Shown here: piece by piece, positions 1-6,042 of the stretch
Layout of the letters: the number at the start of each line of letters is the position of its first letter
Position numbering within the stretch: position 1 is the first letter of the stretch
Source: Pseudomonadota bacterium
Lineage (GTDB): Bacteria > Pseudomonadota > Gammaproteobacteria > Burkholderiales > Thiobacillaceae
Direction of reading: 5' to 3'
Length of the DNA: 8,174 nt
Assembly: GCA_021802595.1 (NCBI GenBank)
Contig: JAJZRT010000138.1
Location: forward strand, 1-8,174
Position numbers and translations under genes: made by a program
The notes under the pieces: model-generated
The model's database searches: none
The model's input: only the letters and a program-made list of their open reading frames with translations
Told to the model about the DNA's origin: nothing

Positions 1-246
1 ATCATCGTGCCGCACACCGCCGACGGGCTGAAAGTCGGGCTGGAGCACCGCGAGCCCGGCGTGCCGCTGATCTGCATGGAAACCGCGCAGCCGGCCAAGT
101 TCGAGGACGCGATCCGCGAGGCACTCGGCATCGAGCCTTTGCGTCCGGCCGAACTGGCGAACCTGGAGGCGCAGCCGCAGAAGAAGCACGTCATGGACGC
201 CGACGTCGATGCGGTCAAGCAGTTCATCGTCGACCACGCCTGCTGA
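1..246 (+). CDS. thrC: Threonine synthase, C-terminal fragment
   Basis: This is the last 81 codons of a gene that begins before the window; the frame is open from base 1 and stops with TGA at 244-246. Threonine synthase is the PLP-dependent cytoplasmic enzyme that converts O-phosphohomoserine to threonine, the last step of threonine synthesis. The visible part reads HTADGLKV, then LEHREPGVP, then METAQPAKFEDAIREALG, and ends in DVDAVKQFIVDHAC. The ETAxPAKFxxxIxEALG stretch is typical of the C-terminus of the long (about 470-480 residue) proteobacterial ThrC. The PLP lysine and catalytic core lie outside the window, so the call rests on the tail alone. The next gene overlaps its 3' end if the ATG at 209 is used there. 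Confidence 0.82.
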   Translation: MIVPHTADGLKVGLEHREPGVPLICMETAQPAKFEDAIREALGIEPLRPAELANLEAQPQKKHVMDADVDAVKQFIVDHAC

Positions 247-865
247 TCCCGACAGCGCGTTTGCCGAGCTGTTGGCGCGTGCGCAGGCGTGCACGGCGTG
301 CGCCGCCAACCTGCCGCATCCGCCGCGGCCCGTCCTGCGCGTCTCACCCACCGCGCGCCTGCTGGTTGTCGGCCAGGCGCCCGGCCGGCGGGTGCATGAA
401 ACCGGCATTCCCTGGAACGACCCGTCCGGCGACGAATTGCGCCGCTGGCTCGGCATGACGCGCGAGCAGTTCTACGATACGTCACGCATCGCCATCGTCC
501 CGACCGGCCTGTGCTATCCCGGCACCGTCAAGGGCAGCGACCTGCCGCCGCGTCCGGAATGCGCGCCGCTGTGGCACCCGCAACTTCGCGCGGCCATGCC
601 CGGCATCCGCCTGACCCTGCTGATCGGCGCCTATGCCCAGGCGTATTACCTTGGTAAACGCCGCGGCCGCACGCTGGCCGACACCGTGCAGGCCTGGCGC
701 GACTGCCTTCCCGGCTATTTCCCGCTGCCGCATTCCAGCCCGCGCAATCGCCTGTGGTTCAAGCGTCATCCCTGGTTCGAGGCGGAAGTGCTGCCGGCCC
801 TGCGCGAGCGGGTTGGAGCCTTGCATGCGGCAGGCGATAATGGCGGCGCGCATAACCAGACCTAA
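209..865 (+). CDS. Uracil-DNA glycosylase superfamily protein, probable Fe-S type
   Basis: The 218-residue product belongs to the uracil-DNA glycosylase superfamily, whose members remove uracil or related damaged bases from DNA. Motif A is seen as GQAPGRRVHETGIPW (residues 55-69), matching the GEAPG...TGxPF region of family 4/5 enzymes. A second motif, LPHSSPRN (173-180), matches the C-terminal HPS-type loop. Four cysteines, C28, C31, C102 and C118, reproduce the CxxC...C-x15-C spacing of the 4Fe-4S cluster in family 4 UDGs, so a cluster is likely. The start is uncertain: ATG 209 overlaps thrC by 38 bases, has no clear ribosome binding site, and yields a serine-rich, non-conserved N-terminus. 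A TTG at 272 would start close to the conserved region. Substrate is not known from sequence; the superfamily call is firm, the exact family is not. Confidence 0.82.
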   Translation: MRSSSSSSTTPADPDSAFAELLARAQACTACAANLPHPPRPVLRVSPTARLLVVGQAPGRRVHETGIPWNDPSGDELRRWLGMTREQFYDTSRIAIVPTGLCYPGTVKGSDLPPRPECAPLWHPQLRAAMPGIRLTLLIGAYAQAYYLGKRRGRTLADTVQAWRDCLPGYFPLPHSSPRNRLWFKRHPWFEAEVLPALRERVGALHAAGDNGGAHNQT

Positions 866-893
866 CCACCACGCATCCAGGATTCGAACCCGC

Positions 894-1508
894 ATGAAAC
901 TGATTACCTCGCTCACCAGCCCGTATGGCCGCAAGGTCCGTGTGGTCCTGCTGGAAAAGAAGATTCCCTTCCAGCTCCAGGTCGAGAACCCGTGGCTGCC
1001 GGACAGCCTGGTCCCCGGCTTCAACCCGCTCGGCAAGGTGCCGGTGCTGGTGCTGGAAGGGGGCGAGTCCGTGTTCGACTCGCGCGTCATCGTCGAATAC
1101 CTCGACCACGTCAGCCCGGTGGCCCACCTGATTCCCGGCGAGCCGAAGAGCCGTATGATGGTGCGTGGCGTCGAAGCCCTGGCCGACGGCGTCACCGATG
1201 CCGCGGTGGCGGTGTATCTGGAAAGGAAGCGGGCGCCCGAACAGCAGAGCAGCGACTGGCTGACGCTGCAGGAAAAGACCCTGTTCCGGGGACTCGAGGC
1301 GCTGTCGGAAGCGCTGGGCGAGAAACCCTGGTTCCTCGACAACAACAACAGCATGACGCTGGCCGACGTCGCCTGCGGCTGCACGCTCGGCTATCTGGAT
1401 CTGCGCTTCTCCGAAATCGACTGGCGCACCGCGCATCCCAACCTGGCGAAGCTGTTCGACAAGCTGATGACCCGGACCTCGTTCCAGGAAACCGTGCCGG
1501 TGGTATAA
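894..1508 (+). CDS. Glutathione S-transferase family protein (YibF-like)
   Basis: The 204-residue protein has the normal length and two-domain layout of a cytosolic GST. The N-terminal thioredoxin-like domain starts MKLITSLTSPYGRKV, with S9-P10 at the usual catalytic S/C position, the cis-proline in KVPVL (P50), and the glutathione-binding D62-S63 in VFDSRVI. The helical C-terminal domain carries the N-capping box SMTLADVA (153-160). It resembles E. coli YibF, whose physiological substrate is not established. It probably conjugates or reduces small electrophiles with glutathione, but the substrate cannot be read from sequence. The chosen ATG has AGGA at 879-882 as a possible ribosome binding site. 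It starts 28 bases after the UDG-like gene on the same strand and may be co-transcribed with it. Longer in-frame upstream extension runs into the UDG gene and is not supported. Confidence 0.88.
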   Translation: MKLITSLTSPYGRKVRVVLLEKKIPFQLQVENPWLPDSLVPGFNPLGKVPVLVLEGGESVFDSRVIVEYLDHVSPVAHLIPGEPKSRMMVRGVEALADGVTDAAVAVYLERKRAPEQQSSDWLTLQEKTLFRGLEALSEALGEKPWFLDNNNSMTLADVACGCTLGYLDLRFSEIDWRTAHPNLAKLFDKLMTRTSFQETVPVV

Positions 1509-1533
1509 GGCGAGCGCCGCACGGCATATGACA

Positions 1534-1571
1534 CCCCCTCTCCCGCAAGCAGGGGAGGGTTGGGGAGGGGG
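1534..1571. repeat. GC-rich palindromic (REP-like) element
   Basis: The spacer between the GST gene and msrA holds C-rich then G-rich arms. Bases 1534-1543 pair with 1562-1571 in a 10-bp stem with one T.G pair; an alternative inner hairpin pairs 1538-1544 with 1553-1559. Read in frame from 1528 it encodes TPPLPQAGEGWGGG, a spurious peptide often seen where this type of dispersed repeat occurs in proteobacterial genomes. It lacks a T-tract, so it is not a classic intrinsic terminator, although it could stall transcription or protect the 3' end of the upstream mRNA. Only one copy is in this window, so its repeat status relies on recognition, not on a second copy. Confidence 0.6.
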
Positions 1572-1604
1572 CAGAAATGAGTTATCTATCGACGGAGCAC
1601 ACCC

Positions 1605-2147
1605 ATGCCACATGAAACCGCAACCTTCGCCGGCGGTTGCTTCTGGTGTATCGAAACCGTCTTCAACCGCCTGCGCGGCGTCGAATCCGCTGTCTCCGGT
1701 TACATGGGCGGCCATACGCCGAACCCTACCTACCGGGACATCTGCAACGGCGACACCGGCCACGCCGAAGTGGTGCAGGTCAGCTTCGACCCGGACGTAA
1801 TCTCTTACCGGGACCTGCTCGACGTCTTCTTCACGATCCACGACCCCACCCAGCTCAACCGCCAGGGCAACGACGTCGGCACGCAATACCGCTCGGCGAT
1901 CTTCTGGCACACGCCCGAGCAGAAGGCCGACGCGGAAGCGGTGATCGCCGAGCTGACGGCATCAAAGCAGTTCGGAGCGCCCATCGTGACCGAAGTCACC
2001 CAGGCGACGACCTTCTACCCCGCCGAGGACTACCACCAGCGCTATTTCGAGCAGAATCCGTATCAGCCCTATTGCCAGTTCGTGGTGGCGCCGAAGGTGG
2101 CGAAGGCGGAGGGGAAATTTGGGGGGCGGCTCAAGTCAGATGCTTAA
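1605..2147 (+). CDS. msrA: Peptide-methionine (S)-S-oxide reductase MsrA
   Basis: MsrA reduces the S-epimer of methionine sulfoxide in proteins and free methionine, repairing oxidative damage in the cytoplasm with electrons from thioredoxin. The 180-residue protein shows the signature GCFWC (11-15), with C12 as the catalytic cysteine and E17 nearby. It also has GYMGG (32-36), PTYRDICNGDTGHAEVVQV (41-59), HDPTQLNRQGNDVGTQYRS (79-97) and EDYHQRYF (141-148). C157 in YQPYCQFVVAPKV is in the right place to be the resolving cysteine, as in short MsrA proteins. The ATG is preceded by GGAG at 1594-1597, seven bases upstream, which fixes the start. There is no fused MsrB domain. It is the last plus-strand gene before a convergent minus-strand pair. 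Confidence 0.97.
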   Translation: MPHETATFAGGCFWCIETVFNRLRGVESAVSGYMGGHTPNPTYRDICNGDTGHAEVVQVSFDPDVISYRDLLDVFFTIHDPTQLNRQGNDVGTQYRSAIFWHTPEQKADAEAVIAELTASKQFGAPIVTEVTQATTFYPAEDYHQRYFEQNPYQPYCQFVVAPKVAKAEGKFGGRLKSDA

Positions 2148-2176
2148 GTCGACGGCAAATCAAACACGTCACGCTT

Positions 2177-2193
2177 AAAGGAAGTCCTTTTTT
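2177..2193 (+). terminator. Possible weak intrinsic terminator of msrA
   Basis: About 30 bases after the msrA stop, AAAGG (2177-2181) can pair with CCTTT (2186-2190) around a 4-base loop, and a run of six T follows the CC (2188-2193). The stem is short and AT-rich, so strength is doubtful. The position, between convergent genes, fits termination of the plus-strand transcript. Confidence 0.35.
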
Positions 2194-2211
2194 CAGGCTT
2201 GTAGACGCGGT

Positions 2212-2799
2212 CTATCCTCCAAGAGTGTGGCGATCCCATTCGCTACACAGCTTACGAAATGAACGACTGCGATCAAATGTCAGTTGTAGATCTATGCGTG
2301 CAGTGAAAGCTGGTTGGTCGGTAGTTTCGCCATAAGCTCTATCGACCATATGCGACGTGATCCAGCCTTTTGCATTCCGTCGCGATTCAGGCTCAGTCGT
2401 GTCGAGTGGATCAAAAACAAAACCGCGATGTCCATTTAATGATGCGGCTGCTGCGATGAACCACGCTTCATATTCGCGGTTTGCCAGCACTACAGAAATC
2501 CGGCGATGCGGTACACAAGCCTGGGCACGATGCAAAATTTCGGCACTACGTGTTGCCGGACAGTCGTTGTCTGCATCTAGCAGCACCAGGATCCAGCCAT
2601 CGTTTCCGCACTTCGAGGCAGCCAGCAGCAGGTGACGTTGAAACTCATCATCTCGATTTAGGAAGCGGTCACGACGGACGCGAATTGGCGTGGCCACCTC
2701 CTGATAATGCTCTGGCGCGCGCCATTCGGCTAAACGCCGCAACAGGATCGGTAGGGCGACCACCTCGCCATCTCCTTCCACGATGCTGGCGATCTTCAC
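2212..2799 (-). CDS. DUF4276 family protein, TOPRIM-like, partner of the ATPase
   Basis: The 195-residue protein matches what I know of the DUF4276 family. It opens MKIASIVEGDGEVVALPILL, with E8 in VEGxGE at the position of the TOPRIM glutamate. It then has WILVLLDADNDCP (69-81), whose D75 and D77 resemble the TOPRIM DxD pair that binds metal. NREYEAWFIA (107-116) and RSFRKL (179-184) are probably further family motifs. TOPRIM domains cut or rejoin nucleic-acid strands in topoisomerases, primases and OLD nucleases, so a metal-dependent nuclease or effector role is plausible but not proven. The start is GTG at 2797-2799, overlapping the TGA of the upstream ATPase gene by four bases (GTGA). There is no good ribosome binding site, which implies translational coupling and matched production. 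Base composition is lower in GC than the flanking genes. Confidence 0.8.
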   Translation of the reverse strand: MKIASIVEGDGEVVALPILLRRLAEWRAPEHYQEVATPIRVRRDRFLNRDDEFQRHLLLAASKCGNDGWILVLLDADNDCPATRSAEILHRAQACVPHRRISVVLANREYEAWFIAAAASLNGHRGFVFDPLDTTEPESRRNAKGWITSHMVDRAYGETTDQPAFTARIDLQLTFDRSRSFRKLCSEWDRHTLGG

Positions 2800-4001
2800 G
2801 GATCGAGATCGCCAAAAAGATCAGCCTGGCGCTGTTCCTGAGCGGCCAAATATTCTCTGTCAGGCGTGAGTTGATTAAGCCGCAGCAATTCTCCGGCGGA
2901 AAAAAGTTGTTGGCGTATGGCGTCACGCGATGCTTCATCGAGGGGTGCCATACGTGTTTCACCGCCCTCTGAAACGACTGAGAGTAAGGCATCAGTCGGG
3001 ATTTCACGATCATCAAGCAGATCAGGGCTATGACTGGTCACGATGATCTGCGTTTGTTGTGATGCGCGCATCAACGCCTCACGCAAGGCAGCACTAGCGG
3101 CAGGGTGCAGCGCTGTTTCTGGCTCCTCGAGGCCGACTAGGCTAGGTGAATAATCCCGATTACCCTGAAACAGCGCGACGAGGACGCCGAGCGCGCGTAA
3201 AGTGCCGTCCGACATGTTTTGCGCAAGGAATCGCCAAGGGTGTTTTGAACCAGCCATGTCCTGACGGAACTCCAAGGTTTCCATAGGACCGATCTGCTTG
3301 CGCTCAACACCATGCACCATCGGAACTACCGTTTGCAGATAGTCTTCGACTATATCCATTTGGCCGCGACCGACACGTTCCAGATGTCCGACCACGCTGG
3401 CGATATTCTCGCCAGCTGGCTTGAGCAGACGGCCCTCCTGAGGCTTTTGCAGGTCGCGCATCAGTTTCGGGTTGAGGTTATAAAAGCTCATGGACGCCAG
3501 TGCATCGAATACTGGACGGAACGCAGCCAAGCCAGAAGCGGCGACGAGAGCCAAGCGATCAGAGGTGACCGCTGGAAAAGTCGACTCGCTGCTGGCACGT
3601 AGCTTTCCACGATCGATCTGGTAGAACGGCCCCTTGCCAACCCCCTGAACAACGCATTCCTCGGTCTGGACTTCGTAGCCCCGATCCCTCAGTGCCCCAA
3701 CATTGAAGGCGAAATGGCCGAGCTGTCCGTTGTTCAGCTTAAACTCTAGACGAATACCGAAATTGGTGGGATGGCCGCTGGAGCGACGACGCACCTCGCT
3801 CAGACCGCCGCGTTCGTTCAGTGCGTTGTCGAGGGAGCCGTTTAGGGCATCGCGTACCAAATGTAGAGCATCTAGAAAATTGCTCTTACCAGAACCATTG
3901 ACACCCACAAGATAAGTGAGAGGCCCAAGTCGAACATCGCAATTCCCAATGCTTTTGTAATTTCGCAATACGACGCGATTGAGAAATATGGAATCGCCCA
4001 T
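2796..4001 (-). CDS. AAA family ATPase, RecF/SMC/OLD-like
   Basis: The 401-residue product is an ABC-type AAA ATPase of the RecF/OLD kind. The N-terminus FLNRVVLRNYKSIGNCDVRL is the usual opening strand pattern. Walker A is GVNGSGKS (33-40), an ABC-signature-like segment is NMSDGTLRALG (262-272), Walker B is LVGLEEPETALHP (288-300) with tandem glutamates E292-E293, and the H-loop/sensor region is VTSHSPDLLD (321-330). The middle (about 80-250) is probably the dimerisation or arm region. It has no C-terminal TOPRIM domain; that function appears to be in the next gene. The ATG follows GGGAG eight bases upstream, a good ribosome binding site. It lies 54 bases after glnS on the same strand, with no convincing terminator between them, so readthrough from glnS is possible. 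Likely role: ATP-driven sensor or regulator of the partner, perhaps in phage defence (inference). Confidence 0.88.
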   Translation of the reverse strand: MGDSIFLNRVVLRNYKSIGNCDVRLGPLTYLVGVNGSGKSNFLDALHLVRDALNGSLDNALNERGGLSEVRRRSSGHPTNFGIRLEFKLNNGQLGHFAFNVGALRDRGYEVQTEECVVQGVGKGPFYQIDRGKLRASSESTFPAVTSDRLALVAASGLAAFRPVFDALASMSFYNLNPKLMRDLQKPQEGRLLKPAGENIASVVGHLERVGRGQMDIVEDYLQTVVPMVHGVERKQIGPMETLEFRQDMAGSKHPWRFLAQNMSDGTLRALGVLVALFQGNRDYSPSLVGLEEPETALHPAASAALREALMRASQQTQIIVTSHSPDLLDDREIPTDALLSVVSEGGETRMAPLDEASRDAIRQQLFSAGELLRLNQLTPDREYLAAQEQRQADLFGDLDP

Positions 4002-4055
4002 GTTGATGACTCCCTCGGTTATCAGAGACTTATCTCAAAATTGATTTGGCTTGCG

Positions 4056-5783
4056 TTATTTTTCTGCTTTTACCCACGAATCCTTCAACGTCACCGTCCG
4101 GTTGAACACCGGCGCGCCGGGTCTCGTATCGACGCGATCCGCGACGAAGTAGCCATGGCGCTCGAACTGAAAGCGGTCCTCCGGCGCGGCGTCCTTCATG
4201 GCCGGTTCCAGTTGCGCGCGGATGACGCGCACCGAGTCGGGGTTCAGGTCACGCAGAAAGTCGCCGCTTTCACCGCCCGGCTGCGCGGTCTTGAACAGGC
4301 GGTCATACAGGCGCACCTCGGCTTCGTAGGCGTGCGCGGCTGACACCCAGTGGATATTGCCCTTGACCTTGACCGAGTCGGCGCCGGGGGTGCCGGACTT
4401 GGTGTCGGGGAGGTATTCGCAGTGCACGGCGGTGATGGTGCCGGCGGCGTCCTTGTCGCAGCCGGTGCAGGTGACGACGTAGCCGTAGCGCAGCCGCACG
4501 GAATTGCCCGGCTGCATAATGCCCGACGCGTCGAGACGCGGCGGGTAGAGCCGGAAATAGCCCTTGGACGGGGTTTCCATGAAGTCCTCGCGCTCGATCC
4601 ACAGTTCGCGTGAGAACGGCACCGCGCGCTTGCCGAGGTCGGGCTGTTGCGGGTGGTTGGGGGCGAAGCAGTCTTCCGACTGGCCTTCGGGGTAGTTGTC
4701 GATGATGAGCTTGACCGGGTCGAGCACGGCGACGCGGCGCAGCGCGCTGTCGTTCAGCACATCGCGCTGGCAGGCCTCGAACACGCTGTAGTCGATCCAG
4801 CCGTCGGACTTCGAGACGCCGATCTGGTCGGTGAAGCGGCGGAAGCCTTCCGGCGTGTAGCCGCGGCGGCGCGCGCCGACGAGGGTGGGCATGCGCGGGT
4901 CGTCCCAGCCGGCGACGTGCTTCTCTTCGACGAGCTGGATCAGCTTGCGCTTGGAGAGGACGACGTAGGTGAGGTTGAGCCGGGCAAACTCGATCTGCTG
5001 CGGCAGCGGGCGGGTGAAGAAGCCGCCGTCGGCGAGCTTGTCGAGCAGCCAGTCGTAGAACGGGCGCTGGTCCTCGAATTCGAGCGTGCAGATCGAGTGC
5101 GTGATGTGCTCGATCGCGTCCTCGATCGGGTGGGCGTAGGTGTACATCGGGTAGATGCACCAGGTGTCGCCGGTGTTGTGGTGGTGCGCGCGTTTGATCC
5201 GGTAGATCGCCGGGTCGCGCAGGTTGATGTTGGGCGAGGCCATGTCGATCTTTGCTCTCAGGACATGGGCGCCGTCGGGGAACTCGCCTGCCTTCATGCG
5301 GCGGAAGAGGTCGAGGTTTTCCTCGGCGCTGCGGCTGCGGTAGGGACTGTCCTTGCCCGGTTCGGTCAGCGTGCCGCGATAGGCGCGCATTTCGTCGGCG
5401 GAAAGCGAATCGACGTAGGCGTGGCCGGACTGGATCAGGTACTCGGCGCAGGCGTACATGGTGTCGAAATAGTTCGACGCGAAGTAGAGATGCGGTCCCC
5501 AGTCGAAGCCCAGCCACTTCACCGACTCGACGATGGAGTCGACGTATTCCTGCTCTTCCTTTTCCGGGTTGGTGTCGTCGAAGCGCAGGTGGCAGACGCC
5601 GCCGTAGTCGCGTGCGAGGCCGAAGTTGAGGCAGATCGACTTCGCATGGCCGAGGTGCAGGTAGCCGTTGGGCTCGGGCGGAAAGCGCGTCTCGACGCGG
5701 CCGCCCCATTTGCCGGCGGCGTTCTGCTCGTCGATGAGGTTGCGGATGAAGTTGGCGGCGTGGGTGGGGGCTTCGTGCGACAT
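4056..5783 (-). CDS. glnS: Glutamine--tRNA ligase
   Basis: GlnRS attaches glutamine to tRNA-Gln in the cytoplasm using ATP. The 575-residue protein is slightly longer than the E. coli enzyme (about 555). The class I motifs are clear: [16 protein letters not shown] (35-50, HIGH-type HLGH at 43-46), FDDTNPEKE (68-76) and a KMSKS-type VLSKRKL (275-281). [26 protein letters not shown] is highly typical of GlnRS and separates it from GluRS. The C-terminal anticodon-binding beta-barrels run to [17 protein letters not shown] chose the ATG at 5781-5783 because it gives [20 protein letters not shown], the normal start of the family. The upstream open frame to 5912 has no conserved sequence and crosses the probable promoter. 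No clear Shine-Dalgarno precedes this ATG. Confidence 0.97.
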   Translation of the reverse strand: MSHEAPTHAANFIRNLIDEQNAAGKWGGRVETRFPPEPNGYLHLGHAKSICLNFGLARDYGGVCHLRFDDTNPEKEEQEYVDSIVESVKWLGFDWGPHLYFASNYFDTMYACAEYLIQSGHAYVDSLSADEMRAYRGTLTEPGKDSPYRSRSAEENLDLFRRMKAGEFPDGAHVLRAKIDMASPNINLRDPAIYRIKRAHHHNTGDTWCIYPMYTYAHPIEDAIEHITHSICTLEFEDQRPFYDWLLDKLADGGFFTRPLPQQIEFARLNLTYVVLSKRKLIQLVEEKHVAGWDDPRMPTLVGARRRGYTPEGFRRFTDQIGVSKSDGWIDYSVFEACQRDVLNDSALRRVAVLDPVKLIIDNYPEGQSEDCFAPNHPQQPDLGKRAVPFSRELWIEREDFMETPSKGYFRLYPPRLDASGIMQPGNSVRLRYGYVVTCTGCDKDAAGTITAVHCEYLPDTKSGTPGADSVKVKGNIHWVSAAHAYEAEVRLYDRLFKTAQPGGESGDFLRDLNPDSVRVIRAQLEPAMKDAAPEDRFQFERHGYFVADRVDTRPGAPVFNRTVTLKDSWVKAEK

Positions 5784-5810
5784 GATGGGATGCAGGGCTG
5801 GAATGCAGGG

Positions 5811-5816
5811 ATTGTA
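5811..5816 (-). promoter_or_regulatory. Candidate -10 element of the glnS promoter
   Basis: On the minus strand the hexamer TACAAT differs from TATAAT by one base and lies 27 bases before the glnS ATG, predicting a leader of about 20 bases. No good -35 hexamer is seen 16-18 bases further upstream; that space is occupied by GGGGCGCCCC and TTATAG. The call is tentative. Confidence 0.35.
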
Positions 5817-5824
5817 GCGGGTTC

Positions 5825-5857
5825 GGGGCGCCCCTATAAGATCGTGGCGAGCGATCT
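5825..5857. promoter_or_regulatory. Two adjacent palindromes upstream of glnS
   Basis: Bases 5825-5834 form the perfect palindrome GGGGCGCCCC. A second perfect inverted repeat, AGATCG (5839-5844) and CGATCT (5852-5857), has a 7-base spacer. Both lie just upstream of the candidate glnS -10 box, where an operator or a -35 region would be expected. They could be a regulator site, or the second could form an RNA hairpin if the region is transcribed. No known operator is recognised. Confidence 0.35.
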
Positions 5858-5922
5858 CCCATGCGTTGCAAGCGTGCTTAGCCGGCACTCGCCTGGAACA
5901 AAGTGGCTGCAATGCGCAGGCC

Positions 5923-6028
5923 CTTCGACAGGCTCAGGGCGAACGGGCTGAGGAATCATGTCCGGTACCGTTCGGGCTGAGTCTGTCGAAGCCTGCCCTG
6001 AGCGAGGTCGAAGGGCTCAGGGCGAACG
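5923..6028. repeat. Cluster of dispersed inverted repeats (REP/BIME-like)
   Basis: Bases 5923-5946 (a 24-base unit beginning CTTCGACAGGCTCAGGG) recur in inverted orientation at 5968-5991 with 21 of 24 matches. A third, partial copy at 6014-6028 repeats 15 bases (5931-5945) exactly in direct orientation. In addition GCCCTGAGC (5995-6003) and GCTCAGGGC (6015-6023) form a perfect 9-bp stem with an 11-base loop. In plus-strand translation this gives peptides such as LSLSKPALSEVEG, which I recognise as a common false-ORF signature of a widespread proteobacterial intergenic repeat. It sits directly after mnmA, so it may shield the 3' end of that mRNA or slow transcription towards glnS. No T-tract follows. 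Confidence 0.75.
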
Positions 6029-6042
6029 ATCTTGATGGGTGT

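Noticed and set aside
871..900. tRNA T-arm-like sequence on the minus strand (GGGTTCGAATCC)
   Set aside because: It looks like the TpsiC loop of a tRNA, but the stem has mismatches, and the anticodon and D arms would have to lie inside the conserved start of the GST gene. No cloverleaf is evident and there is no sign of an integrated element next to it.
759..1910. Minus-strand open frame across the GST gene and msrA
   Set aside because: It spans two well-identified plus-strand genes and the palindromic repeat between them; composition is that of a shadow frame.
2481..2972. Plus-strand open frame opposite the DUF4276/ATPase junction
   Set aside because: No recognisable domain and no ribosome binding site; both minus-strand genes show conserved motifs over the same bases.
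2212..4001. Toxin-antitoxin or restriction-modification reading of the pair
   Set aside because: No methylase, helicase or DNA-binding antitoxin motif is present. The ATPase and TOPRIM-like motifs fit an OLD/PARIS-type architecture better, although a toxin-like effector controlled by the ATPase remains compatible with that.
4303..5871. Minus-strand 522-codon frame overlapping glnS in another register
   Set aside because: Arg/Pro/His-rich product typical of a shifted frame of a GC-rich gene; glnS in the other frame carries all conserved motifs.
4647..5951. Long plus-strand open frame (434 codons) opposite glnS
   Set aside because: It is the antisense shadow of a clearly conserved glnS in GC-rich DNA; the product is a Val/Ala/Gly/Asp/Glu-rich string with no recognisable motif, and it ends inside the repeat cluster.
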